NCBI GenBank assembly: GCA_036936605.1
Contig: JAUPFV010000003.1
Coordinates: forward strand, 144,740,997-144,804,996
DNA: 64,000 bases
Source of the DNA: Limnanthes douglasii subsp. nivea
Taxonomy: Eukaryota > Streptophyta > Magnoliopsida > Brassicales > Limnanthaceae
Direction of reading: 5' to 3'
Shown: piece after piece, positions 11,663 to 24,761 of the stretch
How the letters are laid out: every line of letters begins with the position of its first letter
Numbering within the stretch: the stretch's first letter is position 1
Translations under genes and position numbers: made by a program
The notes under the pieces: model-generated
Database searches by the model: none
Seen by the model: only the letters and a program-made list of their open reading frames with translations
Told to the model about the DNA's origin: nothing

Positions 11663-13347
11663 TTATTTCCCGGGAGTTGCTAAAACATGTGCTCCAATGG
11701 AATCAAGATATTGACCAGAGCGTCCATGAAATCCAACGATCTTGGAGTTTCCTACTCCAAGAGTAAACATAGTTCCTCCGTCCGGACCATATGGTCCGAA
11801 AGTCCTCTTGTTGGTTTTGAATGTGAGCGATACAATGATAGGAGTCGAAAAGCCGGTAAAAGTGTCATAGTAACCTATAACCGAAGTCAAGTATTCATCC
11901 GCAGCTGTAATCTCAAACTGCAAGTTTTAGAATGAAAAAAAGTTGATTAGATAAAAGACAGATAATAAAATGACTTTTGTATTGCATTACACAATGATCC
12001 GCAAAGCATAATGGAAGAGAACGAACCCCGTCTTTGTTGCCAGCAGAGCTAGAACCATGTTTATCAGATGATGTTAACTGACCATCACTTGTGGCATACT
12101 GAATCTTAAGAGACTGAACAAAATCATCAGTCCATATTTCTATTTTAGTTATTTTGGAATGAGTTCCATCATCCCATTGAGTACCACCACCTAAACTCGG
12201 CTCAGGTTTAACAGTCAATGATTCTCTGTATACCCCAATTGAGTCTAGCCAAGTACCAGATTTCCCATAAAAACCAATAATTTTTCCCTCGTCCGGTGAA
12301 AACAAGAACTTCTGTCCAGTCTGTGAACCGCCGATCGGACCGTATGTTTTTTTGTTGGTCACAAATGTCAGGGATCGAATAACATTAGGAGATATTTCAT
12401 TACGGACGAAGCCTGACACGGAAATAAGGTACTCACTTGGATAACCTAGTTCGACCTGCAAGCATCACCAGAATGATGAATCTAAATATCATAAATCTAG
12501 GCTTCTTGAGTTATCTACAAAAGTATTAGTACTACTACTGACCGTGTAGGATTTGGGGGTCAGATTACTTCCATGTACTTGAGACAAAACACTGTTTCCA
12601 TTGTTGTCGTATGTGAAACTGATACCGTCGATGATATCGCCATACCATATCTGAAACTTCTGAACTGCTGTGTGAGTTCCATCATCCCAAGCACTTCCGC
12701 CTTTACCTCCAGCTGCATCGGCTTTGTAAGTCGAAAGTGAAGACGGGAGAGAGATAGGAATTGGCACCCAATAAGCGCCAATGGAGTCGAGCTTTTGGCC
12801 GGATCTGCCAAAAAAACCGACAACTTTTCCACTTGACGGTGGAAATGAGAATTTGGTACCGGTTTCAGTTCCGAACGGTCCAAACTCTCGTTTGTTAGTT
12901 TGAAGCTTCAGAGAGTATATCACAATATAACCTTTCCAATCTGCATAGTGTCCTGATACTGAAATAAGGTACTCATCTTCAGTGGATAAATTGATCTGCC
13001 ATGTTTAAACAATGCTTATTTATAATATCATATGATCGAAATTCAACATAATACAAAACAAAATCCAAAAGATAAAAGGTGTCAAATATTTTGACTAGGA
13101 TATAACAAAAAGGCAAAAGAAAACGGACCGATACTGTTTTGATTCCGCCAACGTATCCCATTCCACGCTCAGTACCCCAAACGGAAACCCCATTGTTATC
13201 GTACTCTGTAGTCATCGAGTTGATGTTATCGGAATACACTAATTTGATCTGTCTGATTCCGGTATATTTGTCATCGTAGTACTGGGTTGGCGCTCCTTGT
13301 CGTTGCTCTCCGAAAGGACCTATTTTTTGAACTACAGAAGTGCTCAT
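11663..13347 (-). CDS. Jacalin-related lectin with three jacalin domains
   Basis: Four exons on minus: 13347-13135, 12995-12543, 12455-12027 and 11917-11663. They are joined by three short GT-AG introns, all phase 0, and give 449 residues. The protein starts MSTSVVQKIGPFGE and ends LATPGK. Each jacalin domain is split by an intron at the same place, just before the EYL(I/T)SV strand: exon 1 plus the first half of exon 2, then late exon 2 plus early exon 3, then late exon 3 plus exon 4. Domains 2 and 3 have the GG..WDDGTH start. All three carry a loop ending in an aspartate (GQKLDSIGAY, GTWLDSIGVY, GQYLDSIGAH), which in this family helps bind mannose-type sugars. Domain 1 has a divergent start without the GG motif. 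No signal peptide is visible, so a nucleocytoplasmic lectin is likely; such proteins are often stress or defence related. All splice sites and frames close, and this is the only intact host-type gene I see. Confidence 0.92.
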
Positions 13348-13420
13348 TTCGAAGGATGAAGCTGTAGAGTAAACAAAGTTGTGGTGACTGTGAGTAGTAC
13401 CTCACTGGAAGTGATAACAA

Positions 13421-13426
13421 TTTATA
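13421..13426 (-). promoter_or_regulatory. TATA box of the lectin gene
   Basis: TATAAA on minus (TATAAATTG in context), about 74 bp upstream of the lectin ATG, at a sensible distance for a core promoter with a short leader. Confidence 0.55.
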
Positions 13427-13779
13427 CCAGTGTGTGTTATCAACTTATCATCATACAGGGGTGTTCTCGTAAATGTCTCACATAATTATTAAGGATGACA
13501 TTTATCATAGTAGATGGGAATTATTGCATTTAGTCTATTTCTGCCATTATGGCATTTATTGTACTACGTAGCTCATATTTATTGTATGTTGTATACTATC
13601 ATTATTTTTATACGCCAAAAAATCGACTCGTTAATATATTAACACGTTTTTATATTTAGATATAATCCTCAGTCGGAATGAAAACAAATTTTAGAGTGTG
13701 ACCGAGACGTACGCGTATTCTTCTCTCGGTTTAATTCCGCTCTTAAATCAAATTTAATCAATATTTTTACTTTTAAAAT

Positions 13780-15535
13780 TGGTTGTCTTCCTATTAAATA
13801 TTTTGGAGTTTTTCGGTTTTTTTGTCGATTATTTTCGATTTTTTCTAGACAAAATCATTACCTGTATTGCTTCATGGATTTCCAAACCCTTCTCTTGTAC
13901 AGGCATACTTCAGCTCATTAAATCTGTTCTTTTTGTTGGGCAGGTTTATTGGTCTTCGATTTTTATTTTTCCCGCTAGAGTTCTAAAAAACTCTATAGTC
14001 TCTTCGTCGTTTTCTCTGGTCTGGCCACGAGATGAAGGTTACGGGTGCTAAAGTGGCATGGCCTACTGTGACCTTGTCCTTGTTAGAGGGCGGCCTTGAA
14101 ATTCTAGACCAAGAAATTTGGAATCAGGCGGCCGTCTATAAACATTTGTCCATCGTTAGTAAACACGACAACTCAATCTGGTGTGACTAGATTTATTTTG
14201 AGAAGGTAAAAGACAAAAACTTTTGGTCTTTAAAGATTGAATCTTCTTCCTCTTAGACTTGGTGATAATTTTAAATCTTAGACCTATTGTTAGCAATTTG
14301 TACAGGGTTGCGATTGGTAATGGGGAGAAGACCTCATTTTGGTTTGACCCATAATTGTTGTCAACCTCTTTGGTCAACCACTTTGGACATAGTATTATTC
14401 GTGATTCTCGTATGGGGAGCAACCTCAAAGTCTCCGATATCATTCGAGACGGTCTCTGGAACTAGCCGACTCATTTAAGATCTGTCACTGCTAGAAACAT
14501 TGTAACATCCGGGAGATTAAGCACATCATCATTTTCCTCCCTCTTCTCAGCATCATTCACAACGACGTTCACTACTAGATTGATAAGAGAGGTATCCTTA
14601 AGTTTACTATTAAGGATACCTACAATGTCATTCGTATGAATATCCCTAGTGTCATATATGCGGGGTTAGTATGGCATAAGTTAATATTCCCCGCCATTCT
14701 TTCATCATTTGGCTTGCTATCAAAGGAAAACTTTCCACCCCGTGATAAGCTTCTTAGTTGGGGTCTAAACACCCCGCGAACTGTGTCTTATGACATTTTT
14801 CCTCAAAAATCATTGATCACATTCTCCACGACTATAGTTACACTCGGAACATTTGGGGTTTTGCAAGCTCCAAGCTTGGTTTTTCTCTAAGCTACAATAA
14901 CAATTGGGACTCTTGGATCTATGAGGCGTTGAACTGGCCTCCATCCAGTTTACGATACCTTTAGCGTGCCTGCTACCGTTAATATCTATCACATATAGAG
15001 TAAGAGGAATGCTATAATTTTTAGATACTCGCCTTCCCCCACCTCGGCGGTTTCTTATCGCATGATTCTGACCTCTGGTTCAGATTCCTTGTTACCAAGG
15101 TTGTCTGAGCGATCCAACCCTATTAATTTCTAACTTAATTTTGTTTTGTGTTTTAATTGTAGCAGTCATCTTCCTTTCTGGTTCGATGTCTTTGCGTTTA
15201 CGTTGTTGCTACCTAACCTATTTGACCATAGTGGTCTTAGCCCATTCATTTTGCTTTGTCTGCACTTGTTTGGCCAATTTGTAGTAATCCTTCTATCGCT
15301 CGTATGCTGTTTTGCTCAAAAGTTTTTTATTTTGTAATTTTGTCACGTTGACTCTGTTCGTACTTTTTCACCTTCTCTTATAGTTTCTTATTTTGGTTTG
15401 AGTAAGGGTAAGATATACTTACCTTCTTAATGTATTCTTCTACGGATCTTATTGCTCTTCTCGGGGTATGCCCCATGTACTTGGATGAAACTATTTTAAT
15501 TTGTATTTAATGCATGTTTATAACCCAAAGAAAAA
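13780..15535 (+). pseudogene. LINE remnant A: RT C-terminus, zf-RVT domain and 3' end
   Basis: On plus, with frame shifts, there is the end of a plant L1-type reverse transcriptase (SWISKPFSCTGILQLIKSVL, VYWSS near 13870-13960). Next come KVAWPTVTLSLLEGGLEI near 14050, then the zf-RVT region (AGLVWHKLIFPAILSSFGLL, DKLLSWG near 14660-14760). The 3' part holds GGGGTATGCCCCATGTAC near 15462 followed by an AT-rich end. Endonuclease and the RT core are absent, so the copy is 5' truncated and dead. It is a different family from the LINEs at 17-23 and 25-31 kb. Confidence 0.75.
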
Positions 15536-15684
15536 TTCAGTTGAGCTTGTGGAACAACTAATATATTAGTACGCTTGTTTTTATATTTAGATGTAATGAA
15601 TACTCGTTTTATATCCAATTTTATCCGACTGAAACAGATTTTAATTATCGAATGAGTTATGTGGATTAAAACAGTTATCTTTTT

Positions 15685-16460
15685 ATGATACTTACAATGT
15701 CATTCGAAAGCCCATCGCATGTATGAGATGGGCGGGGTTAGTTTGGAATAAATTTATTATCCCTCGACATTTTTTATCGTCTGTCTTGTCATCCATGGAA
15801 AGCTCACCACCCGCGATAAGCTTATTTCCTGTGGTATTTCTACTTTGCCTTCTTACATCATATCCAAATCTGACAATGAAAATATTAATCATATCCTCTA
15901 TGATTATAGTTTCACTCGGACCCTTTGGGATATTGCGCATGTCAAGCTTGGGGTTCGCTTCCATAATAACTCTAGTTGGAACTCTTGGCTTTTTTAAGCC
16001 TCCAATTGCCCCCCATCTAGATCCCAATATCTATCACGGTCTTACTTTAGTGCTATTAATTACCATGACTGGGGGAAAGCAACAACATAAATTTTGGCTC
16101 ATCTCCGAGCCTTGCCTCTGTTGTCTCTTTTCTTCTGCTTGCTAATATGTGTTTTTATTTCATGGGAACTAAGATTGGTTGACATCTTCATCTTTAACCC
16201 TACAAACTTAATGTTGTTTCTTCTATTTTTTTATCTCATAGGTTGTTGTTTCTCCCTTGTGGATCCTTCCGTTCTCGCAGCCATCTCCCTTTATATGCTA
16301 TCATTGTCCCACTACTCTGCTCTCATTTCCTTACCTTAAGGATCCTATTTTGATCCTTTGTGTTTTTCTTACTTTTCAATGTTAAGTCATCCTTCGGGGT
16401 ATGCCTTATGTATATGCATGAACATATTTATTTTTAATGCATTTAATTCAACCAAAAAAG
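15685..16460 (+). pseudogene. LINE remnant B: second zf-RVT and 3' end
   Basis: A diverged copy of the zf-RVT region of remnant A (compare 14610-14930 with 15690-16000; AGLVWNKFIIPRHFLSS against AGLVWHKLIFPAILSS). It also ends with a GGGGTATGCCTTATGTAT-like 3' segment near 16397. It is strongly 5' truncated. The two may be separate insertions or an old tandem duplication of one LINE end. Confidence 0.7.
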
Positions 16461-17359
16461 TATATATTTTCAAAACTAAAATATGAAAAACTTAAGTTTT
16501 AGTGTTTCATATCAACGTTTCATATGAAAAACATGGTTATGGAAGAGGATGCTTCTCTCTCAACAAATTCCTTCTAGAACTTCAAGTCTCTCAAATATTT
16601 ACATTAATCATTTTCAAGCTCTGATTATTCAGTCTCTTGCACCATTTCGCAAATACAAAATGAAAGGAACAAGAGATTAGAAAGATGTAATCTCACATGG
16701 CTACCTCTACAGTGGCTTCCATTGTATTACCTACTCAAGAAACAACCATCAATTGTAATCCAGGAAACAGAACAAACGAAAAAAAATCAAGAATCAAGGA
16801 ATCAAGCATGCAACAATAGAAGATTTTCAATCGGATTTCCCTGAGTTAACAAACAATCCCACATTTGAACAAGAACCCTTCCAAGAACCTCAAAAAAGTC
16901 TATATCTCTGAAATATTCAAAGCTAAAAAATACATACACATAAGCAACTAGAAATCTGTAAAAAGATACCACAAATGTACATGCAAGAATAGAAGACAGA
17001 GAAGATCATAAATATATTAAATTCCAAGTCCATGACAAAATTATCCTTGAGCAAAAGACAAAACACAGGTTGATATAATTTTTCCCACGACATACCACAA
17101 ATGACAGAAATACAAACATTCTTTAAAACCTTAAGATTTTCAAGCCAATACAACCTTGCAATTTGGGACCCTCGTCAAATAACTATATAAATGGACCTTC
17201 TTGAGGACCTGAAGAAAATTTAGAGACAAAATTTCTGGAAAATAGGGCAATTCACAATAAGAGTGATGAAATGGTGCCCTAGTTTTCATCCCAAAATAAA
17301 GTCTCATATATCACCAATATGGATATGTTTTCCTAACACTCCAAGGTTCATGTATAATG

Positions 17360-18120
17360 AAGACTAACCAATGTTATATTCAAGTATCTAGGCAGACCCC
17401 TTGCAATATGGAATCTTTCTAAAAACCAGGCCATGTACAATTGATGCAAGGCCTCGATAGAAGTAAACCTATCTATATCGCTACTAACTAAGATATGAAT
17501 ATGGTTTGGAAAATCTGAAGGGTTCTAGCAATAAGTCAAGTATGGAGATATGTCAAACTAATCTCCATCATACCACCATATCGAACATACACACCAAGAA
17601 TGCAGGAAGTTAATTAATCAATAAGATAAATACCAACAAACATCCCAAACAAAGCAACCTGTATTGATTAAGCAATAACAACCGAAGTTAAAATCAATCA
17701 TTGTGCAAGACTCATCAAATCTCAAGTCATCCAACTTCTGGCCCTGAACAAGTTGATAACGCTACCTCATATCATACCCCAAAATAAACAGAGCCTACTC
17801 AACCAGAACCTCTACCATCTCAAATACCAACCACAAAACCAATAATAATCCCAAATGAAACAATACAATTAAGCCAAAGTATAGAGAAGAAATTTCAAAA
17901 TCTTTGAATGCTTTAGAATTGGCATATAAGATAACTAAAACTATTGACCAAAACTCCTTCAATCTTATCCTCACTCCACCAATAAAAACACCACAAGAAA
18001 CTTACCATATTCACCAAAAGCGTCCACTCAAATCAATAAATACTTAGAGAAATTCCTGTAAAAAGTAAAGAAGAAGGTTCAATAAAAACTACAAAAAAAT
18101 CAGCCCTCAACCAAAACACC
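17360..18120 (+). pseudogene. LINE C ORF1-like remnant (DUF4283 type)
   Basis: Broken plus-strand reading parallels ORF1 of LINE D: YLGRPLAIWNLSKNQAMYN and IWFGKSEGF here, against AIGLPLAVWIPNRNRASFN and ISFGDRDGF there. A proline-rich stretch (TEPTQPEPLPSQIPTTKP) follows near 17790. ORF1 proteins of this type bind RNA. Stops are numerous. Confidence 0.55.
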
Positions 18121-18162
18121 ATATATAAAAAGGCTTGTCAGACCTTGATCTAGCCCATCTAA

Positions 18163-18876
18163 ATGACCATAAAAATTCTTTGTTTTAACGCGAGGGGAAT
18201 TAGTAACAAAGAAACTAGAAGGAAGCTCAAGTCAATTATAAGATCTAATCAGATTAAATTAACTACAATTTAAGAACCAATGGTGGATATCTCTCATCTA
18301 GAAAAGATTACAAAAATCCTTGGTTATCAAAACAGCATGACAAATGCTTCTAACAAAATCTACCTATTCTTGAATAATGATCTTACTGTTACACCTTTGG
18401 AAGATTGGGAACATCTACTACAAGTCAAGGTCACTCATTCCTATCTTAACAAAGATTTCTTACTTTCAATTGTGTATGCTAGATGTTGCAAGGACAAAAT
18501 ACTATAATTGTGGGACAATATTAGACAAGTTGTAGACCAAACACTTGAATGGTTAGTGATGGGTGATTTTAAAGCCATCATTAACCCTTCAGAGAAACTA
18601 TCTTGCACCTCATTCTATATAAGTAGCATTAATGAATTTAATAACACAATCAACGACTGTTCCCTCTCAGACTCTGGCTACATAGGTTCAAAATTTACCT
18701 GGATAAACTCTTACAAGGGAAAGAGACTGGACATAGTGCTCTACAATAATACATGGTTTGATTTCTTTGACAACACATCAGTGAAGCATACGTCTAAAAC
18801 AGAATCAGATTATATCTCTCTTTTGATCATAATTGACACTCCATCTAACAAAACCAAATCCCTTTTCAAATTCTAA
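18163..18876 (+). pseudogene. LINE C endonuclease domain
   Basis: Begins MTIKILCFNARGISNKETRR, the typical opening of plant L1 ORF2 endonucleases, and runs with a few stops through WLVMGDFKAIINPSEKL and GSKFTWINSYKGKRLDIVL to KTESDYISLLI. In working elements it nicks target DNA to prime reverse transcription. The usual catalytic SDH near the end reads SDY. Internal stops at about 18271 and 18507 break it. Confidence 0.8.
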
Positions 18877-19299
18877 AATTTGTGGTTCGTCCATCATGAT
18901 TTTTCAAAGTTGGTTGAAAGCAATTAGAACACAGACATGCAAAGCTCTTCTCTTCAAATGTTATGGCAAAAGGTCAAAATATTAAACGCTAAGTTGAAAG
19001 ACTAGAATAAAGAAACTTTTGGAAATAATTCACTGCTCTTACACAATCTGAAGAAGAGGTCCAGTTGTTTTTGAAAATTACTACCAAGAAACAAGATCGA
19101 TGGAGGAAAACAATAATTTAGCACAAGCCAAGGCAAATCATTTTTAGCTTCTTGCAAGAGAAGAAATTTTATGAGAACAAAAATGCTCTGTTAGTTAGAT
19201 TCCAAACACAAATATAAATACACTTGCTTTTCATAATTATGTTAGAAAGAAGAGGAATAAAAATAGAATAACAAGAATAAAAGAAGGAACTACCTGGCT

Positions 19300-20450
19300 A
19301 GAAGAATATCAAGAAATAAGCATATGTACTGTTAATCACTTTCAAAAGTGCCTAACTGAGAACCTAGTGGATAGCAACATTATTGACTTATTTTCAATCA
19401 TTTCAAATATCATCACTCATGAAGAAAATACAATGCTAATGAACCCTCCCTCGGATGAAAAGATTCATAACTACATCAAAGCTATAAACTCAACAAGTGT
19501 ATCAGGTGTGGATGGTTTCATTACAACATTTTTTCAAAAATGCGGGACAACAATAACGAAAAACCTATGTCATGCTATAAGAGCCTTCTATAAAGTTGAT
19601 ACTTACTCCCAAGGTTTCTTTGCAGTGTTATATGCCTAATCCCTAAAAAAACTCCTCTCAAATATGGAATGACTATAGATCTATAAGTATATGTACTATC
19701 TTCAACAGACTTATTTCTAGGATGATTAATGCTAGGCTTGCATCCTTTCTTCCTAAGTCGATCGCTTATGAATAATTTGGGTTTGTACATGGGAGAATTA
19801 TTTACGATATTATTATTTTAACTCAAGAGTTTAGTTAAATAATTAAACAAGAAAACTAGGGTATGCAATATTTGGATAAAAATCGGCATGGCCAAAGCAT
19901 TCGATAAACTTTCTATTCTATATATCTTAAATATTTTAGCTGCTTTTTATTTCTCTCAAAAGTTTATTGACATGATTAAAAGCATAATAACATCTTACCT
20001 GAGGATAATTGAAATATACAAATTGGATAAGATAATGTGACCCACTTTTACATAGTCTCTTCATCATTGCTGAATAGATGTTGATAATAGGACTTAAAAG
20101 GTTGAATTATAACAATAGAGAAATTAGTTTCAAAATAACAAGTTTAGTCTCTATCCCCTGCTTAGCTTTTGCTAATGATACAATCATCTTCTGCAATGCT
20201 TCAACATCAAGCTACAAAAAAATCTTTATCTTCATTCAAAATTACCAAGATATATCAAGTAAGACTATAAATAAAAGTAAGACTTTTTTATTACTTCAAA
20301 CAGAATTTCTCCTGCTAGGATTTCTCTCATTGAGTACACAACTGGATTTCAAACATGAACACTTCCCAATGAAATATTTGGGGATAAGTATTCATCCTAG
20401 AAGTCAAGATAGACACTATGAAGACTTTGTGATAAAAAATTGAGACAAAA
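19300..20450 (+). pseudogene. LINE C reverse transcriptase remnant
   Basis: Readable blocks are SGVDGFITTFFQKCGTTI near 19505, DKNRHGQSIR-like sequence near 19880, CLAFANDTIIFCNAS near 20160 (the YADD box altered to FAND), and HFPMKYLGISI near 20360. Frame shifts separate them. Loss of the second catalytic aspartate and the frame breaks make it inactive. Confidence 0.75.
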
Positions 20451-21739
20451 TACACGGTTGGGACAATATTTTTCTTTTTCTCGGTATAAGACTTACATTA
20501 ATTCAAACTGTGCTTACCGTTATTCTTATTTATCCCCTTTAAAATTCTACAATTCCTAAAACAACATTGAAAAGCATAGAAATAATGTTCAATTAATTTT
20601 TATGAGACACAAATAAAAATCACAAAGCAATAACATGGACAAACTAACACTCTATATGTAAACCTTACGAAGAAAGCATAATCAATATAAGAAGCATAGA
20701 GGACACTTACAAAATATTCTTCTGCAAACGTTTGGACAAGTTTAGAGAAAATAAAATATTTGGGGCTAATTTCATGCATTCAAATTACTACTCTTCTCAG
20801 CAACCCCTACAAGTTCAATAAAAAAACTCAAACTCAAGAACTTAGAAGAGGCTATTGGGGGTGAGACATCTGGCTGAAAATTTACTGGAAGCTTTCAAAA
20901 CGGAATATCGAGTTTTGGATAGATACATGGTGCAATAAGTACCTTTTAATCTCCCTTAACCAAAATGAGATAAATCATTGGTACACTGTAGAGCAAGTAA
21001 AATAGTTTTGGATTGAAGGTCACTGAAACATTCCCAAACTCTTGAACAACGTCCTACCTTCAGACATAGCTATAATAAACAGCCTCCTAATCAAAGAATT
21101 AAAAGAAGACTCTATTCAATGGACTATTTCTGCACAAGGAACCTACAACACCAATTTTTTTTTTGGAAAATGTCATAATCTAATGAACCAATTCATTTAC
21201 TATTCAAGAAAATTTGGAATATAACTACTCCTATAAGTGTGTTTTCCTTCTTTGGAGATTGACAAAGCAATGGATCTCCATGGATTCTGTTTTACAACAT
21301 AGAAAGCTAACAGTGATTTCTAAATGCCAATAATGTGATAATTGTGAAATAATTAAGCACTTATTTATTCATTGTAAGGTATCATGGGAGGTCTGGTTAG
21401 TTTCATCTTTAATATTGCCATTGCTAACCATATGACTTTGCAGTATATCATAAGATCATGACTATGATCAACTACTAAGAAAGCTCACGTTCGTATTACT
21501 TTACCAACAATAATATGTTGGTCTTTATGGATTCACAAAAATAAGCCAAAACATCAACAAAATAAATGCTAAGGACATAATTCATCAAATCATAATTACT
21601 TTGCAAAAGATGGATGCAACAAATATTTTCAAAATAATTCATTAGGAAATGACAATGATACAACCTACAATTTGGGTTGTATCAACCATTTAAACAAACC
21701 CAAAAAAATTACATAAATTACATGGAAACGCCTATCTAG

Positions 21740-22218
21740 TTCAAGACTTAAACTTAATATTGATGACAGTTGCTCCTTAACTGGAGAACCATGTGGCGCT
21801 ATAATCATCAGAAACAACAGAGGTTAAATTATCGCAGCAATTGGAAGACTGTATGGAAAACATACGCCAATAACAGTTGAATGTCGAGCTCTTCCCGATG
21901 GTCTCCTTCTATGTTCTAAGATAAAAATCACTAACATAGATATTGATTGACTCAAACATATCAATTGTTATGCTACTTAACTATAATGCTCAATGGTTCA
22001 TGTCTCATTTGATTGATAGTTGTAGGAGGTTACTTTCTACAAATATGATAATCTCACATATAAATCGAGAGCGAAATTCAGCAACTGATTGGCTTGCCAA
22101 ATGGACGCACAAATGCAAGTTCAAGTTGTACTTAAAAACTGATCAAATTCTAAACTATCTTAGAGCCATAACAACGTTAGACAGTCTCGAAATAAGTTTC
22201 CTTAGAGAGATAAATTAA
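21740..22218 (+). pseudogene. LINE C RNase H domain remnant
   Basis: Plus-strand blocks RLKLNIDDSCSLTGEPCGAIIIRN near 21740-21815 and a later HINRERNSATDWLAKW near 22055-22110 match plant L1 RNase H (RVT_3). The same blocks occur in LINE D. Stops are present. Confidence 0.7.
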
Positions 22219-22797
22219 ATCTGATTTCATCGAAGAATATTCTTTATAGCAAACACCAATTGATAAAAAAAATTACTAGTCATCTAACAATTGCTAATGC
22301 ATGTATCATTAGCTGAAAAACAATTTGTTGCAGAACATCGTTATTCATCTTGAAGTCAGGTAGCAAAAGATACATCCTAAAGCTTAATGACATGTCAGAA
22401 GAAATCAATAAGTTAAGAAACAAGACAACAAGCTTAAATCGAAATCAATTCAAACCCAAAGTTGTTCTTAAATCAAAATATTCTCTCTTTAACAAAACTT
22501 ACCTAAAAGCAATCAACAGCTACACTTTAAGTCCCAAGAGAAAGAAGTATGAAGCAATAACTAAATGAGAAGCTCAAACAATGGAGGGGTATTTCTTCAA
22601 AATTCTCATGGCATAGAATATGTCAGCTAGAAAAAGGAATGAGACACAATTTTAAAGTTTGCGCAAGAACTTCTTGCTCCAATTGAAGTTGTTTTTAGTC
22701 CATAGGTTGGGTAAATCCAAGTCCTAAATCTCGACCCTAAAACCTTGTCCAAATTTAATTTCATCAATAAAGTTTTGATTTAGTTAAAAAAAATACA

Positions 22798-23208
22798 AAC
22801 ATATACTTTTTAAACCGCAAATAAAATAATATAATCTAAAACTTATAATTTTAATATTAAAACAAACAATTTTGATATAAAATTTATTGTTTAAGAAATA
22901 AAAAGCCAAATATAAAAGTTTTTTAAATTATAAAATTGTTAGAATTTTCTTTCTTCAACTATGGCATAAAAAAGTTTGATCCAAATCTATAGCAGGATTG
23001 AACGATTTTATACGTTCTTGTTCACTTTAAATTGAATACAGTGAAAAAAAAATTGTGGACAAAAGAGCAGCTCATGTGGCGTGGAATCTCCTTTTCGTAT
23101 CGCACTGATTGGAGCAATATTTTCTGAGAAAGCATTTATTATTTCTACAGAACATAAATTGATATAACCATATTTTCAGTTTCTCTTTTCTCTTTGTATG
23201 GTTGTCTT
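22798..23208. other. AT-rich spacer between LINE C and the hAT nest
   Basis: I see no gene or element end here. Confidence 0.5.
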
Positions 23209-23293
23209 TAGGATAGCCAGGGGCGGATCCAGGATTAGAATTTAGGGTGTGCCAAAAATATCATTGAAATAAAAAAAATAAAGTAATATATAG

Positions 23294-23880
23294 TCAAAAT
23301 ACATCATTATTTCTCTTAAATGCAATCCCACCTCTAACAAGAAACTTAACTGCTTCAAGTGATGCTTTTACACGAACAAGATAATCAGCTTCTGTTTTTA
23401 TACTATGCTTTACAAATGAAGATTCAATACTTTGATTTTTCTTCATAAGATTTGCATATGATTTAACCCAATTCATATGCTGACTATTGAGTTCACCAAC
23501 ATGTACATTCAACTTACTCTTCAAGTTCTAACAATTAAACCCTTTAATCACAAATGCATCATTACTAGTACCATTGTAGAATAGATAACACGACAAACAA
23601 AACACAACATCCTTTTATAGAATATTTTAGCCAATTATTATTCATATACCAACTATTATTTAAAGAACGACTGTGTGTACCAAACATTTATTTAAAGAAC
23701 GACTTCGTGTCCCAAACATTCTAGGAGGATATTCAGTCATGTTGGGTCTAGTTGGTCCATTCACAAGGTAAGCTCTTCTCACATCATATTGATCATTTAC
23801 AGGATACAACTCCAAATAGGCCCCTATTTTTAATGTCGTATTTGAAGAAGATGGATTAATCGAAGAATGAATTAAAGAAG
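23294..23880 (-). pseudogene. zf-TTF type hAT transposase, N-terminal fragments
   Basis: Two exon-like pieces on minus. Near 23840-23690 is DQYDVRRAYLVNGPTRPNMT, YPPRMFGTRSRS, the zf-TTF finger neighbourhood of ZMYM1-like plant hAT proteins. At 23524-23294 is ELNSQHMNWVKSYANLMKK, QSIESSFVKHS, and VKASLEAVKFLVRGGIAF, the segment that normally follows. The catalytic core and the dimerisation domain are missing. The proteins belong to a large domesticated and mobile hAT family. Confidence 0.75.
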
Positions 23881-24540
23881 GTTTTCAGATGGTACCTTGG
23901 TTGGAGAGGGATGAGAGATGCTTCAATTGTTAATTCATTTTCAATACAAGAGCTACTAGACTCCGAAAATCGAGGGACATGCGTAAAGAACTTGAACAAC
24001 ATCCTCTTAAATCAATTAGATAAATCAATTAAATAATTTTAACAATTCTAACAATTCTTAATGAATTTAACAAATTAATTACATTTAATACACTTAATTT
24101 CTCAAATTGATTTTGAGAACATGAAATTTTCTTTATAAATCAAAATATTTACGATTCCTATTAAGTCAATTAGATAAATCAATTAAACAATTTTAACAAT
24201 TCTAAATCAATTTAACAAATTAATTATATTCAAATTAATTTTCAAAACCTGTGAAATTCTTTTTATAAATCAAATGATTTTATTTTGAAAATATTACTTT
24301 TTAAATCAAAGAATTCCACTAATTCTCAAATTGATTTCTTCACATACTTGGTAGGAAATACTAAAGACACATTGACATACCTGAGATAAATCAAATGATT
24401 TTTCTTGAAAGGTAAAGCAAAACTTATCGCTCAGGGGTTGCTTCAGTGTTGTGTTTTTTATGTTTGTAAGAGAAAATAGGCGATTTTGATTGAGGAGGAG
24501 AGGATAGATGAGGCTGCTGTGTTTGAGGAGAGAGATAGGG

Positions 24541-24736
24541 GTTGATGCGTTTAGGGAGAGAGACAAAAGAGGAAAAAAATAAAAAATAAAAAAGTTTGTG
24601 TTTTTTGTATTTGTGTAGATTTAGGGTTTAAGGAAGGAGTTGATGCGTTTGGGGAGAGAGACAAAAGAGGAAAAAAATAAAAAATAAAAAAGTTTGTGTT
24701 TTTTGTATTTGTGTAGATTTAGGGTTTAAGGAAGGA
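24541..24736. repeat. 98-bp tandem duplication inside the hAT element
   Basis: Two units, starting at 24541 and 24639 with GTTGATGCGTTT, are nearly identical and include an A-rich block. Slippage or local duplication is the simplest origin. Confidence 0.9.
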
Positions 24737-24761
24737 AAAAAAAACAAAAAAAAGTTTGTGG

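Larger units (their letters stand above)
16540..22797 (+). mobile_element. L1-type LINE C, decayed, plus strand
   Basis: The order is ORF1-like, endonuclease, reverse transcriptase, zf-RVT, RNase H, then an A-rich tail. The 3' end is set by AATAAAGTTTTG followed by AAAAAAAA near 22790. The 5' limit of about 16540 is a guess, since ORF1 can be read only from about 17360. Many stops and frame shifts mean the copy is inactive. I did not find a clear target-site duplication. It is related in layout and sequence to the better preserved LINE D on minus. Confidence 0.75.

Noticed and set aside
12560..12883. A 107-codon minus frame within the lectin gene
   Set aside because: It is an alternative frame of exon 2, whose correct frame gives the jacalin domain.
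22350..22568. 72-codon plus frame after the LINE C RNase H as a separate gene
   Set aside because: It lies inside the LINE 3' region before the A-tail, is lysine-rich low-complexity sequence and has no recognisable domain.
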